The position numbers and the translations under genes were made by a program. From Poecilobothrus nobilitatus (lineage: Eukaryota; Arthropoda; Insecta; Diptera; Dolichopodidae), in contig OX352774.1 in NCBI GenBank assembly GCA_947095535.1, positions 68,572,416-68,636,415 of the forward strand: a stretch of 64,000 nucleotides of DNA, written 5' to 3'. The notes under the pieces were generated by a model, which saw nothing but the letters and a program-made list of their open reading frames with translations, was not told where the DNA came from and ran no database searches. Positions 12,331 through 25,506 of this stretch are shown here, piece after piece. Positions within the stretch are counted from its first letter, which is position 1. Each line of letters opens with the position of its first letter.

Positions 12331-15300
12331 AATTTTAACCTATTCATGGTTAAAATTTAATTGTTGTATCTTAAATTCTGTAGCAGTTTTATAAACATAC
12401 GGACGGACAGACATAATGAAACTAATAGGCAAAGTTTTCAAGTTTTCAAAGTTTTTTTTAAAAAATGTGCTGAAAGTCTATTTTTGTACGTTATTATGAT
12501 AAAAATTTAATTTCCGAAGAACAATAAAAACTCCGCATTAAAAATTGAAAAGTATCTTTAAAAACAAAGGCAGGTTGTTGATGCCGGTAAAAATATAAAC
12601 AAATATTTAACAACTGCAAAATTTAAGTGATTTTAAACTGCAATGCTGCTATAACTCTAAAGCGTGATTATATTTAAAATCATTCTTGATGAACGGAAAC
12701 GCCTTTTAAAGTAATAAAAAACACTATCAAATTAAATTTATACGTTTGGTACAGATCTTTGTTGATATATCTTTACATATACTAAAAATTGGACAACCTT
12801 GGATTAAAAATTGCAGAAAGAAAGCTAATTGAGGTTATAGTAGGTTCGAAAAAAAGTTTTTATGTAGATTGGTAGAACCCATACTAAATAAAATATAACT
12901 TTTACTGAACATATTTTAAAAGAACGGAAATATCAACTTCTTCAGTTAATTCTATAAAGTTAGAAGATTACACCAAAATAAAAAAAAACTTTAATATTTG
13001 ATAAGAGAAAAAAACTATAGAACCTTGACTTTAATTTAATTATGCAATTTTCTATACATTTCTTATTTTTATTAATTTTAAGATAAAAAATAATATAAAA
13101 TTACTCCATATTATAAAAATATCTATAAATCTATTGAAAAGAAAACTGATCTAAATTACGTTTTTTTTTAAGATCATCTTCAAAAAACTTTAAAGATCAT
13201 TTAAAAACAAAAAAAAATAAAGGGTTTTTTGTTTATAGATTTCCATTATTTAAAATTCTATTGACTATTTTATTAAAATATAATAAATTTTTACTTTTAC
13301 TTTAACGTAATATAAGAAAAAGTATTGAAATCGCGGAAAACTAAAATAAAAATAATGCCACGTTTCGAGCCTAAAGCCTAATTGAAACAATTGGTTCAAA
13401 ATTGTCTATGTCTATATTGCTCGAAAGCAAATTAATGCAATTATAAACATTTCTGATGCAGGAATAAGTTTTCTATCAAATTTTGATATAAATCTGTGAA
13501 AACAATAAAAGTGCTGTCTGGTGGTGTCTTCAATACCAAAATAGCAAAATAAATATTTAAAAAAACCCTTTTGAAGAAATTAGACATACAATATAGCAGG
13601 TTTATTGTAATACTAAGTATTTTTTACTGAAAATCACGACTCTGACAAACAACTGAATATTAACTGAAATTAAAAAATAAAATAATTTATTACTTTTGTA
13701 TAAATACAATAAAACTTTTATAGCTTAAAGAAAACTATACTTTTGGACCTCATTCTCCGATAAAACCTAAAGAGAAAAAATTTTTAATTATCCTTGCACG
13801 TTTCAGCCGTTCTTTTTCAAATGAAAAATATCAGATGAAAAAATGACTTTAAAAAAAATTTTTTTTCCAAGAGTTTTCTTTTTGTACAAGCGAAAAAGAA
13901 GTTAATTTGCTCTATCTCAGTTTAATTATTCGCTGAACTCACAAACCATTTTAATCATTTTCTATATAAAAGTTTGCCAATTTTGTGGAACAATTCAGAA
14001 GTTATCTAGTTTCTGAGCAAGAGCTTCTTTAGATAGAACTTATCTAAGTATAAAGTTCTGTTTATACATCTATACCGAAGAATCGAATAAACAGAGCTAG
14101 GAAGGAAGCAATTTCTTTTTCAGTTTTATAAAAAGATAACTATTAGAAAAAAAAATAACTATTAATTTTTAAATCTTTTAATTTTGAAAAAAAAAACACT
14201 TGAGAAAGACATGAAAAGTCAAAAAGAGATCACTTCTGGTTTATTTTTTTCTGTTTTTTTATTGTTAATTTTCATCCATAATCAAATGAAATCTTTCAAA
14301 ATATTTACAAAATAACAATTAAAAATCGTGCGGCATTTCATCCAATTCTTGATCTTTATTTTTTTTTATTTTTTTATTTTATATTCGTCTTATCATCATA
14401 AAAATCATCACTTCACAAATCATCATCCATAAAGATTCCATTAAATTTCAACAAAAAAAAAAAAATAAGAAGAAAAAAATGTTTCTATAGAAAAAAAAGC
14501 GCCCCATAAACATCATTTTTCATCAATATTTGTAACTGCTTTGCATATACAAAAAGACAACGCGTCATTTCATGGCTAAATTGTAAAGGAAAAGATGGAT
14601 TTAGAAAAAAAAAATATGATCTCGTGATGAATTTCTAGCCATTATTTTAATTTATTAACAATAAAAATTTTTTTTTTTTTTTTTGAAATCAATCGATAAC
14701 AGACAAAAATAACATTCATTTTTTTTTTTGTGTTTTTTTTTCTATTTTCGTGATCATTTTTTAATCAATATTGATCTGATGAATTTCTAGTCCGTGTATT
14801 CACATCGTATATATACAAATCAATCACACTATCGGTATCGAATCCATTATAATATTTCATAATTCATATATTCTTTTTTTTTCTGAATAGCAATTGCGTA
14901 TATAGTTAGTTATGTATACGTTCATGTCATTGATTTTATATCCAGATCGCGCATCAATTCTTTTTTTTATGATAATGATTGAAAATTTTGATAATGATGA
15001 TGATGATCTGATCAATGCGATATCACTACATGGAATTATCGATTTTGTTGTAAAATTAAGGAAACTTTTAAAGTTTTAGCTTTAGATATTCATAATTTCA
15101 TACAAAAATAGCCTAGTAGTGGAAATATTTAAAAACTTTTTATTTATTTTTTAGTTTTGTTTTAGAAAAACCGCCATTTTGTCGGTATGCTTTTTTTTAA
15201 ATATAATTACATACATACATATGTAAAACTTAAAAAAAAAAAAAAAAGAAGCTCGTCTTCAAAATGTAAGCGAAAAAAAAAAAAATTTTTTTTTAATGCT

Positions 15301-16239
15301 TTTAATGTAAAGGTATGTACAACAGTACATAATACATACCTATGCCGATTGTATACAAAAGCCCGCATATACATATGTATATATTTTTTTGTGTTTAGAA
15401 GAAGAGGCAGCAGCAAATTTAATGATCAATATTCAGTGTAAACTGTAAATGCGTACAAAAGCGATCGTTCGACCTCAACGAATCAAGGTTTTTCTTTTGA
15501 TTTTTTGTTTTTTTTTTTCGATTTTGTTATGATTTTTTTTATACGAAAATTTCTATCGATCTTGTAGAAATTTTCGGTTCTTTTTTTATAAAGATTGGAG
15601 ACAAGCATTGATTTGTAAACTATATAGGTACCATACCGCCATGCCATGTATTTTTTTCTTTTTATTTTTGTATTGTTAAAGTGATGCCGCATACGTACTT
15701 TTTATTTTCCGTTAAAAATTGAAAAATTGGTACTTGGGAAGCATAATATAACGTTGGGGAGCATATAATGGATGTTGCAAACAAATTTTAATAAAACAAA
15801 TTTATTAATTTTTTTTTTTTATATGGTTACCCTTTGATCATTTTCATGTGTTTTGTTTTTTTTTTTGTGGTATGTATTTTATATATAGTTTTATATGTAT
15901 GTATTTATGTATGTGACATTTTATTGATTTTTTAAATAACAAAATATCGTTTGTGCAATAAATCATACCAATCGATCAAAATCAAAAAATATTTTTTAAA
16001 TGACATGTTATAAATGGAAGCTTAAAATTTTAAACATACATATGTAAGTACATAAGTTATGCGCGTATTTTTAGAAAAATTTAATGGTATGATATTTTAT
16101 TAATTTTTTTTAATTTTTTTTTTTTTTTTGCAGAATTATTTACATTAAAAATATTGTTTGTTATTTAGAAAATAAAGTTAAACAAAAAAAAACTTTTTTA
16201 AAAATTTGCTTATTAATTTAACTATGTATTTCTGTTCGT
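12331..16239. other. AT-rich noncoding DNA, partly less repetitive
   Basis: No exon recognised. A small decayed (GTCC)n copy, read as ACGGACGGACAGAC, lies near 12400. The part at 14560-15700 is less repetitive than its surroundings, with single-copy-looking stretches (for example 14560-14600 and 15440-15490). It could hold untranslated or regulatory sequence, but nothing specific can be supported. Confidence 0.4.
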
Positions 16240-16312
16240 TTTGTCTGTCTATTAGTCTTTCCATTCGTCTAAAATGTCATTCGTCCAAATTCCATTCGTA
16301 CAAAATGTCTAC
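16240..16312. repeat. Short imperfect tandem repeat (CATTCGTC motif)
   Basis: Three to four degenerate copies of TTCCATTCGTCYAAAATGTC-like sequence follow one another. Probably a remnant of a repeat element. Confidence 0.55.
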
Positions 16313-16798
16313 ACCATTTAAAATAAGAGATAAGATATAATCCATTTAATATAGAGGTATAGAGGAAAATATAAAATTTTAGACACATTAGATAAGTACA
16401 TATTTATGCAGACCTCGAAAAAAAACATAACAGATATACAATAAACTATCTTATAATATACCCCTACTCCTAAACAGTTTTACCTGTTATAAAGCTACAG
16501 CCTCACAAAGTTGGAAAAATTCATAAAGATTAGGTATATAAAAATTTAAAATATTTAGGTATACCTAATTCTATTCAGAAAAAAAATTTATTAGGTTTTG
16601 TACTCAAAATAAAAATAATTTCATTTTTTTGACTTTATGTGTAATTCAAAATTTGCATAATTTTTAATCTAAATGTGTTAAGTTAAAACTTGAATATAAG
16701 TTACTTCATATAAAATATTTTTATATTTCTCTTCGTTTGAGAACTATTAGAATTCAAAAATTGAAAATTTTAGCCACCTGGAACCTGATTAAAATATA

Positions 16799-16978
16799 AA
16801 ATTTGAAGGGGCCTATATATAAACACCGAGGGAGTGTGGGTTCGAATCTCACACACATCGTAAGAGTTATTCCCCCTTACGACAATTACAGCCACGCCTG
16901 AACAGGAAAGGCTGTGTAATTTGCTGTCCATATTTATGTGGCAGAGAAATGCAATAAAAAAAAAAAACAAATTTGAAG
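16799..16978 (+). mobile_element. tRNA-derived SINE (family A), head partly deleted
   Basis: SINE body 16809-16968 flanked by a perfect direct repeat AAATTTGAAG (16799-16808 and 16969-16978). It keeps the B-box-like GTGTGGGTTCGAATCTCAC and the family body ACACATCGTAAGAGTTATTC..AACAGGAAAGGCTGTG..TTATGTGGCAGAGAAATGC with an A-rich tail. The A-box half of the tRNA head seen in the other copies is missing, replaced by GGGGCCTATATATAAACACC. The element is therefore internally deleted, yet the target duplication is intact. Confidence 0.88.
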
Positions 16979-18700
16979 CTCAATCATTATATTTTTACAT
17001 TAAACGTTTCTTAGATACATAAATAGCGTTGGTTTAAAATTGAAGAAAGTGTCTCTTAATTTTTCACAAATTTATTTATAAAGAAAATTCAAAGGAAAAT
17101 TATATATGTATGCACATATAATTACTTTGATGCAAAAGTAGTCACAATATTCAAGAATACTTTTTATTATCTTTTTGAAAATATGCGTGTTTAAATCCTT
17201 AGGTTTAGCAAACTGCCTTGTTTTTTTTTTTATTTCTAATAATAGGTATTGTTAGTACCTATCTAACAAATTATCAAAATAATAGATTTTTAGACATACA
17301 TATGTTTCAATTATTACATCATTCATTGATTATATCGAAAAATGTTGGGATTCTAATAAATAAACATATGTATATGTATGTATACATATTTAGCAATAGG
17401 AAACCATTTTATTAAAAATTTTTGTACAGGTAATGTGGCAGAAAAAGATTTGATAAGTAATCATCTATGATTTTTAACATGCGGTTTTAATTTTTAAACA
17501 CTAAGTACTAAATAAATTGGTTGATGTAGGAGAGATAACAAATTCCTTAAGATGGTTAAGGAATAAAGGTTAGGAAACTAACTTTCAAGGTTTTAGTAAC
17601 TCAAAAACAAAAAAAAAACAGTAAATGTAGTGAAATACCAAATAAAAATGTTCAATAATAAAAGAAAACTTCATTCAGAAAAATCAAAATCTATATGAAC
17701 TATAAAGAAAAATCAAATCCATTAATTACTTAAATTTGAAAACAAAATTATAATAATGAACTTAGGTATATGAACTGAGCACGTAAGAAGAATGGTAAAA
17801 ATGACCTGAATACATTTTAAGTAATAATATTGACTATAAATTGCTGGAAATTCACTAAAAATACATTTTATGAATGAAAATAAACATTAATGAATATATG
17901 ACTGATTCATATATACTTCTTCATAAATAACTTTATAGAAATTTAACATTTCAATGATTTTTAATTGCTGTGCAGTATGATGCTACAGGATGTTTTTTTT
18001 TTAAATTCATTAAAGTATTAACGTCCGTCTGAAAATGTATTAACGTTCCGCTATAATCAATTTTCCATGACATGTCTACCAAGTGGCTAGCAAGTTCTGT
18101 CAAAAAAGTTAAAAAATATTGATGCTAGTTATGATGCTTACTTATGCAGCTAAGAAACTCTTATTTTTTCAATACGATTTGAAATGTCAAAAGAGTTGTG
18201 TCATTTATTTTCAATTATTTTTCTTTTGTCAGGGAAAAAGGATTTCACAAAGGAAATAATTGAAGAAATAAAAATAAAATCTCAACACAAAAATATATAG
18301 ACGCCATTTTTACGCTTCTAAACGTTTTCATTGTGCATTAGCCATTTTTGGTACACTGCGCAAATCAGCGTAAAATGGGAGTAAAAAACTTTGATTGTAC
18401 CTGCACAGAATGTAACTCGGTAAGTAGTTGCTGATGCAGAGAAAAAAAGTTTAATTAACAGAAATTGTTTTGTATTATTCTTTAATTTTTTTATAATAAT
18501 GTGAAAATATACATACTTATATTAAAAATTGAATATACATACATACTTTACATACATACTTATATAAAAAATTTAAGAAAAATTTTAACCTCAACTATTT
18601 TAGAAACGCAGCTAAATAAAAAAATTCTGTAGAATATACATATTTCTGATATAACGAAAAAAGCTGCTAAATGATCGTGTTTTCTTTCTCGTTTAAAGGT
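16979..18700. other. AT-rich noncoding DNA
   Basis: No gene supported. Near 18303-18392 an imperfect inverted repeat (CGCCATTTTTACGC against GCGTAAAATGGG) encloses about 65 bp, possibly a small hairpin element. Confidence 0.45.
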
Positions 18701-18702
18701 TA

Positions 18703-19030
18703 TTTTCTCCTAGTAATCTGGTTAATATCTACAAAGTATATATTCGACCTAAGATGGAGTACAACTATCATATATGGACTGACGCCTCTCAATCTTCTTT
18801 AGATACCTTGATGAAATCCAAAATCGCGCCTTATGCCTAATTAACGCGCCTATTATACAGGTAACCTTTACTCGTCTTAACATACGTCAAAATATTGCAT
18901 TATCTCTTTTTTTAAATAGATATCTTATAGGTAATGGCATATGTTCTATTGAAGTAAAATAATGCCACTATTTAAACAATTCCAACACAAGACTATAGGG
19001 AGGCGACAAGTCCTCATTGTACTCAAGTAC
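18703..19030 (+). pseudogene. Non-LTR retrotransposon (LINE) ORF2 C-terminal fragment
   Basis: Plus-strand translation from about 18703 reads FSPSNLVNIYKVYIRPKMEY followed by HIWTDASQSSLDTL. This matches the pattern LYK..IRP.(L/M)EY..H(I/V)W.....L..LD that follows the reverse-transcriptase domain in many insect non-LTR elements. After in-frame stops, the continuation (NIRQNIALSLFLNRYLIGNG) still resembles the family's HRR.V..LSLFYRYY.G block in a shifted frame. It is a dead 3' fragment ending in A-rich sequence near 19040. Confidence 0.72.
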
Positions 19031-19429
19031 TTTTGAAAAAGAAAAAAAAAACAAAAAAAAAATTAATAATAAACTTATAACTAAAGTTATGATTGCAAGT
19101 TTTTGTTTCTTATTCCTATCAACAATGTTTCTAATTTAAGAAAAAGAAAATTTATTTACAGATTATACTTTGTGGGGGGCAGATGACTAACATCAATCAA
19201 TAAAATTTACGTTTATAAGTCTTGAAATAAAAAGAAAAAAGAAATAAAAATTAGAAAAAGGTGCAATGTAGAATAATAATTTATATTCATCCTGAAGACG
19301 TTTATGTATCCGGAAAATTAAAAATAATTTCTGCAATCCAACATAAGTTTTTTGATCGCAGATCGTACTCTAACGGAGATATAAGTAAGAAATTCCAGAG
19401 TCTATGAATTCTGATAATATATGATTGTT

Positions 19430-19640
19430 CCATAATTTGTGCATTGAATATCAGAAATATAATGCGTCGAATGCATAAAACTGATCTTAAACTCAAATAT
19501 CACTTTTTCAAACAAAAACTATACGCTTGAACTCATATTTTTGTTTGAAAAAATGAGATTTGAGTTTCAGCTCAATTTTATACATTTGACGCAATATTAT
19601 TCGATTTAACGAACTGTGAAAACACGATTTATGAGAAAAG
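19430..19640. repeat. Imperfect fold-back element
   Basis: The arm at about 19455-19525 (AATGCGTCGAATGCATAAAA, then CTCAAATATCACTTTTTCAA, then ACAAAAA) is the inverted counterpart of about 19540-19612 (TTTTTGTTTGAAAAAATGAG, then GAGTTTCAGCTC, then TTTGACGCAATATT). The loop is very short. Arms of roughly 70 bp with scattered mismatches suggest an old MITE or a snap-back element. Confidence 0.65.
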
Positions 19641-20619
19641 ATACTTAGGAAATTTAAATTTTATGATTTTAAATAATAGTAACTTTGATCATATATACAT
19701 ATGGATAGAGTATAAAAAAAATAAAAATGTATTGAAATTAAAAAAAAAAATTGTACGCATAGTTTTGTCTAAAAATTTTTTATACATAGGTTAAATAAGG
19801 TTATTTCTTTGTTGTAATTTCTATATTTAACCTTTGTCAAATATAAAAAAATCGAGTTTAGCTAAGTTGTATATATATATCGAATTTGTTATTTGTTAAT
19901 TAAAATTAGTTTATTTTACGTTCGTTATATGTTAAAATTAATAAAACGTTAACATATTTTCTTTTTGAAATTTTGTTCTACGCGTTTTATATGAAATTTG
20001 TACTTTATTAAGAGTAAACTTTGAACCTTCCTCTATAAGATGATACTAATAAGTAATATGTCAATTGATTTTCATCTTTGTTTTTTTTTTATTTTTATTA
20101 TTTCGTTAGTAACTTTTTGTAAACAATAATTTAAGAGTCATTTACATTATTGTATAGTCCTTTTAGATGAAGAATTGTTGTGTCATTAGTAGTTCTACAC
20201 GACTAGATAACAATGAACATATATTTTATGTATATGACATTAAAAACATTTAACATTTTAAGAAAAAATTTTATAAATTAAAAAACTTACATTAATATAA
20301 ATATTATAAAGATTCCCGAAAAATTCTGGCCAAAGAGTCTGATGGAAGAAAATTTTAAATATATAGGAGCAAAACTAATGTTGTAGCAGTTTTGTATGCA
20401 ACATTCATTTTGAAAAAAAATTTATTCATATGTGATATTGAAGATCGTATTTGCATTTTGATGCTGTACCAACGATTTTCGCAAGCTCTTCCAAAGTTGT
20501 AAGTCCATTTTATTATGAAAGCTTTTTAAAACATATTTATTATTATTCTTAGGTTTGTAATAATAATATAGACTTTATAATGAATGAAGATAATTTACTT
20601 GAAAATAATTTACATCAAT

Positions 20620-21190
20620 GTTAAGTATATAATAATGGCACAATTCAAAGAGTTAGCAAATATAAATACCTAGGTGTTACACTCGACCAAGATTTAAACT
20701 GGAACTCACAAGTTACTGATCTGCTACCTAAACTTCGCAAGGTAGCCGGATTACTAAAAAAACTAGGAAGAAGACTCCAATACATTGTTTAAAAAAATCG
20801 GTATATTATCTCGTGTTTTCCATAGTATAATTTTCTAAGGTATCCTATGGTATGGGGAAATACATTCAATATCAATAAAAAAAATCTTCAAAAAATTCAA
20901 AACTGAACTATAAAAAATCTCTATAACCTGCCAATTCGTACTTCAACAAATTCAATGCATAAACAATATGAAATCCTTAAAATTGAAGATTACAAACAAC
21001 ATCAAGTCTAACACTGAAGTAACAACCAATAACGAAGTTCATGAATACAACACCCGCTGTTCTCACCACATTAGGGCAGTTGCCAGCCATAACTTGTAGT
21101 GACTGGAGTCAATATTTAATAGTAGTGTAAAAGAATATAACAGTTTACCAAACAATAAGACCTTAAATTATCATTCATTTAAAAAATATT
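20620..21190 (+). pseudogene. LINE reverse-transcriptase C-terminal fragment (second element)
   Basis: From about 20637 the plus strand reads VSKYKYLGVTLDQDLNWNSQ, then LLPKLRKVAGLLKKLGRRLQ. This is the typical (I/Y)KYLG(V/I).LD..L.W..H(V/I) motif and thumb region of jockey/CR1-type non-LTR retrotransposons. After stops and frame changes come YPMVWGNTFNINKKNLQKIQ and, near 21045, the NTR motif region (YNTRCSHHIRAV) and FNSSVKEYNSLP. The order agrees with the 3' end of a LINE. It is dead, with several stops. Confidence 0.78.
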
Positions 21191-21774
21191 GTAAAAACTC
21201 GTATACCATAAGTAAATATTAAAATTATACATTCAGAATAATATAATTATGTATAAGCGTAAAATTCTCATTCAAAGTAGCCATTGCCATATAATAAAGT
21301 AAATATTAGCATTACACATATAGATATACATATATTTATTGTTATACCACTTAAATTACTTAAATCATTGAAAATTGCATTTAAATTAATTAATTATATT
21401 ATGAGAAAACCTAAGAAACTCTGTATGAGCCTCAAGGCTGTTTTAGAGAAATTAAAAATTAAAAATTAAAAATAAAAATCTACATTATCTTCAGAGGAGG
21501 AAAATTGTGAACCAAATATGTATAAAAAAAATTAAGTTACATTTACCTCAAAATTCTACGACCCTCAAAATTATAATAGTCTTACGATCCTAGTTTAGAT
21601 TCTAAATCTAAATTTTAAAAAAGTTTGTTACATTTTATTAATTTTAAAAAATTATATTGATATTGACGGTAAACGAAACTTATTTAAAAAAAAACCGAAT
21701 TTCAAAATAATATTTGAAAGATATGAGAAAAATTAAAATTTTTCTACCTATGTAGAAAAATATCGGGAAAAACA

Positions 21775-22092
21775 CAAATTTTTCTCGGTTTGTGTCTTGG
21801 ACTATATATTTTTTCTTGGCGTACTAAGCTGTGTACTACCAGATAGATATACTATTTGAGAAAAAATTGAAAAAATTTATTAAAAAGTTTTTGCCGAGAA
21901 AAATTTTAACTGAGCATAGTATTCAGGTTATATCTCAGCTCAAAAAAATATAATTTTATATGGAATTTTATGTCAAAATTTTTCTCGGCAAAAACTTTTT
22001 AATAGATTTTTTCAATTTTTTCTCAAGTAGTACACAGCTTAGTACGTCAAGAAAAATATATCGTCCAAGACACAAACCGAGAAAAAATTTGT
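21775..22092. repeat. Palindromic fold-back (MITE-like) element
   Basis: Left arm 21776-21908 begins AAATTTTTCTCGGTTTGTGT and ends GCCGAGAAAAATTTT. Right arm 21974-22091 is its reverse complement with few differences. An approximately 17-20 bp block (near 21840-21858) is present only in the left arm. The loop is about 65 bp. There is no coding sequence. A transcript would form a long hairpin. Confidence 0.85.
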
Positions 22093-23212
22093 TTCTTTCT
22101 ATTGACAGAACAATATGCCTATACAATTTTTTTTTATAATACTCCATCTATATGTATATATATGATCGAAGATATATGATCGTAACAATAGCTTCTATAT
22201 ATAAAGAAAAAAAATTAGCAACATCAATACCTATATATTTTTTAACAAACTCCAAAACCCGTTTGAAAAATTTAATTTATCTTTCAACTCTACCTTATTA
22301 TCCTATTTCTCTCCAATTTCTTCCCCCTTCAACTTATCCTACAATAACTTTGTATAAAGGTATATTTTCCTATAGTAAAAAAAGAAAATATCAAACTTAG
22401 ATTTATTTAAATACTTATTAAAATCTATAAAATCTACAAAAAAAACCACTTAACACAATATTTTTTAATTAATTGCAAAATTGCAATTTATATTTGAAAA
22501 AAATAAAAACACATATTTAAAAGTACATAATATGTACATAAGCATATGTAATGTAATATGCATATAGTTATTTTCGATATCTGTTAAATATATGTAACGA
22601 CAATAAAAAAAAATTAATAACACATTAAATACTATTTACACCAATTACGATTCACCCAATTATATCCATATATAGATAACAATTAATACCTACTATATGT
22701 ATATACATATGTATGTATATTACTATATTATTTTTATATACACATACTTATATAAATAAATATTACATTGAATATAGAATCAGTTATCTTAATTCATTAT
22801 AAAACTTTATAATATATACAGATCTTAAATTTTAATTAAATTAAGAAATCGATATTTTCAAATTGTGAAAGGGTCGTGAAAAATTCAACACACATCTTAT
22901 ACTACCATTTAATTTTCATTTTAAAATAAAAAAAAAATAAAAAATAAGCAAAAAATGTCATAGTTTTTAATAACATTTTTTGTTTTTCCAACACATATTT
23001 AGTACAGGTGCATTTGCAGTGTTTGATTAAATTAAAAAAAAAAAACAGAAAAAAATGGAGGTGTTTACAAATGTATTCTAAAGTTAATTTGTTTCAGATT
23101 GTTTACTTATTTTTAACAAGAAATTAGTCAATTTATATTAAAAATGTAAGAAAGATATATTTAAAAAGGTGGACATATAATTTTTTTTTTTTTTTTATTT
23201 TATTTTATAACT
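22093..23212. other. AT-rich noncoding DNA
   Basis: Low-complexity AT sequence and ACATATGTATGTA-like runs. No gene seen. Confidence 0.55.
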
Positions 23213-24787
23213 TAAACGAGGAAGAATACAGTTGACTTTGTCAACTCTTAGATACCCGTACGAACCGTTAGTATGTTCACAGCCTGTCACTTTGCTTACA
23301 ATATTATTTTTTAAATATTTTAGTATTTTAAAATAATTTGGGTGAATTTTATAATTTCTAGAATTATGGGTTGTACATATATTCAAACTATATGTTTATA
23401 TGTACATTCTTCAAAAGCAGATTCTAACCACATAACGATTATCAATCCAAAACTTTTTCAAATATTCTATAGTACCATTTAATACTAAGAGGTAAATGTA
23501 TATTAAATTTACTAAGTACAAAACAGTAAATATAATTTTAAATATTATATTATATTATATTTAAATATTTCATTGACAGAATAATTTCTATAAGTACAAT
23601 AAAATACATATATGTATGTAAATACGGCGCTATATAATATACATATATACTCTTATCATTCATTCACTAGTGACATATACGATATGTAAATAAACATGAT
23701 ATTATATAAGTATGTATGTATATCAATATCATATAAATAAAAATTCTTCAAGCAACCGTTATGTTGTTTATTTATTTACATTTTTATGTACTACGCATTA
23801 TATCCTCAACAATTTCAAATTATCGAATAAAACAAATGCAAAAAATTTGTTGAAGAAATTTGTTAGAAAATTTGAAAAAATCAAGTAACACTTTCGTCAA
23901 TTATAAAGTAACCCTATATTATAAAAAAAAGTTATTAACAGAAATAAGAGTATGATGTTGAAGCTTTAATTTTTGTGTATTACTTTAAAAAATTCAAACA
24001 GGTGTTCAAGTTACAGGTGTTTAAAAATAGGAAATTTTCAGTTTTTGACTCCTTACAGCTCCTAAACGGGGGGTGATACAAAAAAAATTTCTGAAATGAC
24101 TCATACTTATTTTCAAAGATCTAACTTCTGTCAAAATTTCAAGTTTCCAACTTAAACCGTTTAGAAGATAGAAGGGTTAAAGGATTTTGCAAAATTTTAG
24201 TTTCGCATAACGGTAAATTAAGACACGGTATGCCACAAATATATATTTATTGTATATATACTTTTAAAGCTAATAAAAGTAGTAATCGTTTGGCGTTTTC
24301 AAAATGAAGATATACCTTATACAACGTGTGCTATAACAATTGAAATATAGAGCTTTTTTGAACCTTTGGGGAGCTGTAGCTCCGTAACGGGTGGGGCTAC
24401 AAAAAAAAGTTATTAAAAATAAAATTAATATTTTTATGAGATCTATCAGCTGTTAAAATTTCATAGCTCTATTGCAAAAAAAATGTGGGAATCTAAAAGT
24501 TAGGTGTTCGAGAGCTACCCTAAGGCTTGGTCCAAACTCAACCAAAAAAAATAGGGAACCTACAAATTACTCCCAAAATATTTTGTGTAAATTTCAAGAT
24601 TCTAGCTTTCTTAGTTTTTGAGTTAGCGTGCTGACGGACGGACGGACGGACGGACGGACATGGCTCAAAAGTCTTAGAATTTTTTTCTGATCCGATCCAT
24701 ACCTTTGAAGGTATATCTAGCTCGCTTATTTCGAGGTGTTACAAACGGAGGAGTAATTTTATTATACCCGATCCTATCGTACGGGTA
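23213..24787. repeat. Large inverted repeat, left arm
   Basis: This ~1.57 kb arm is the reverse complement of 25507-26781 with few substitutions. Its outer end contains GATACCCGTACGAAC (about 23250) and its inner end TCGTACGGGTATAAAA (about 24778), so the arm is itself bounded by a TACCCGTACGA inverted repeat. A (GGAC)n block (24634-24659) sits near the inner end, followed by a unique ~110-bp end, a layout like mini-me/DINE elements. The interior carries two degenerate ~320-bp units marked by a C(G/T)TTACGGAGCTACAGC-like motif (inverted, at 24373-24391 and, weaker, at 24053-24075). Confidence 0.92.
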
Positions 24788-25506
24788 TAAAAAGAAAAGG
24801 AAAAAAGAAAAATAATACAAATCGAAGGATGTAACCAATTTTCCGATTTCCAATTTCTTTTATTTTTATTTTTGTTTTTATTTTATTTTTTTTTTTTACT
24901 TTTTGCATTTCATTTTATTTTATTTACTTTTTGAGTTTTATTTTTTTTTTAAATTTTTTTTTTTTTGTAAATTCATTCATTCAATTTTTTAAATAAAGAA
25001 ATAAAATCGTATAATAATAACTTTAATATAATAAATGGAGCTAGTTAGTAACGATGCCTTCCAGGTGCAATTTTTTATATATAAAAATAATTTTTGCTTC
25101 TGGGTTACATAAACTTAAAAATAAAAAAAAAAGTTTTTTTACTGTACTCAGATCAACTAGAGGCGCACGACAAACAAAAAGAAATTAAATATGAAATCCT
25201 TATATATACAAATATATACATATATATGATCCTATTTTTGCATTTCCTTTTTGTTTTTAAAAGTAAATTAAAAAAAAACAAAACAAAAAAGAAGCTTTTA
25301 ATAAATAGTATAATAAAATTTAATTAATAAATTTTATCAGTGTTGATAAATAAACTGGATTATAAAAAAAAAAAAAAAAAAACTACATAAAAAATACAAA
25401 GTATAAATATGATAAAAAGAAACAAGTGTTGATTTTCATTGTCGTATAATAGAACAGATTGAATTCTACTGGAGTTTATAATATAGGTATGTGTGTATAT
25501 TATTTT
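24788..25506. other. Spacer between the inverted arms
   Basis: About 720 bp of AT-rich, T-tract-rich sequence with no inverted counterpart. A short open frame here (25094-25327) is lysine-rich translation of A-runs and is not credible as a gene. Confidence 0.6.

Noticed and set aside
15187..15692. Lysine/phenylalanine-rich ORFs on both strands
   Set aside because: Produced by poly-A and poly-T tracts; no motif and no splice or conservation signal.
18375..18419. Possible short exon (MGVKNFDCTCTECNS) ending at a GTAAGT donor
   Set aside because: Only 15 codons, no matching acceptor exon found, and it overlaps a possible hairpin element.
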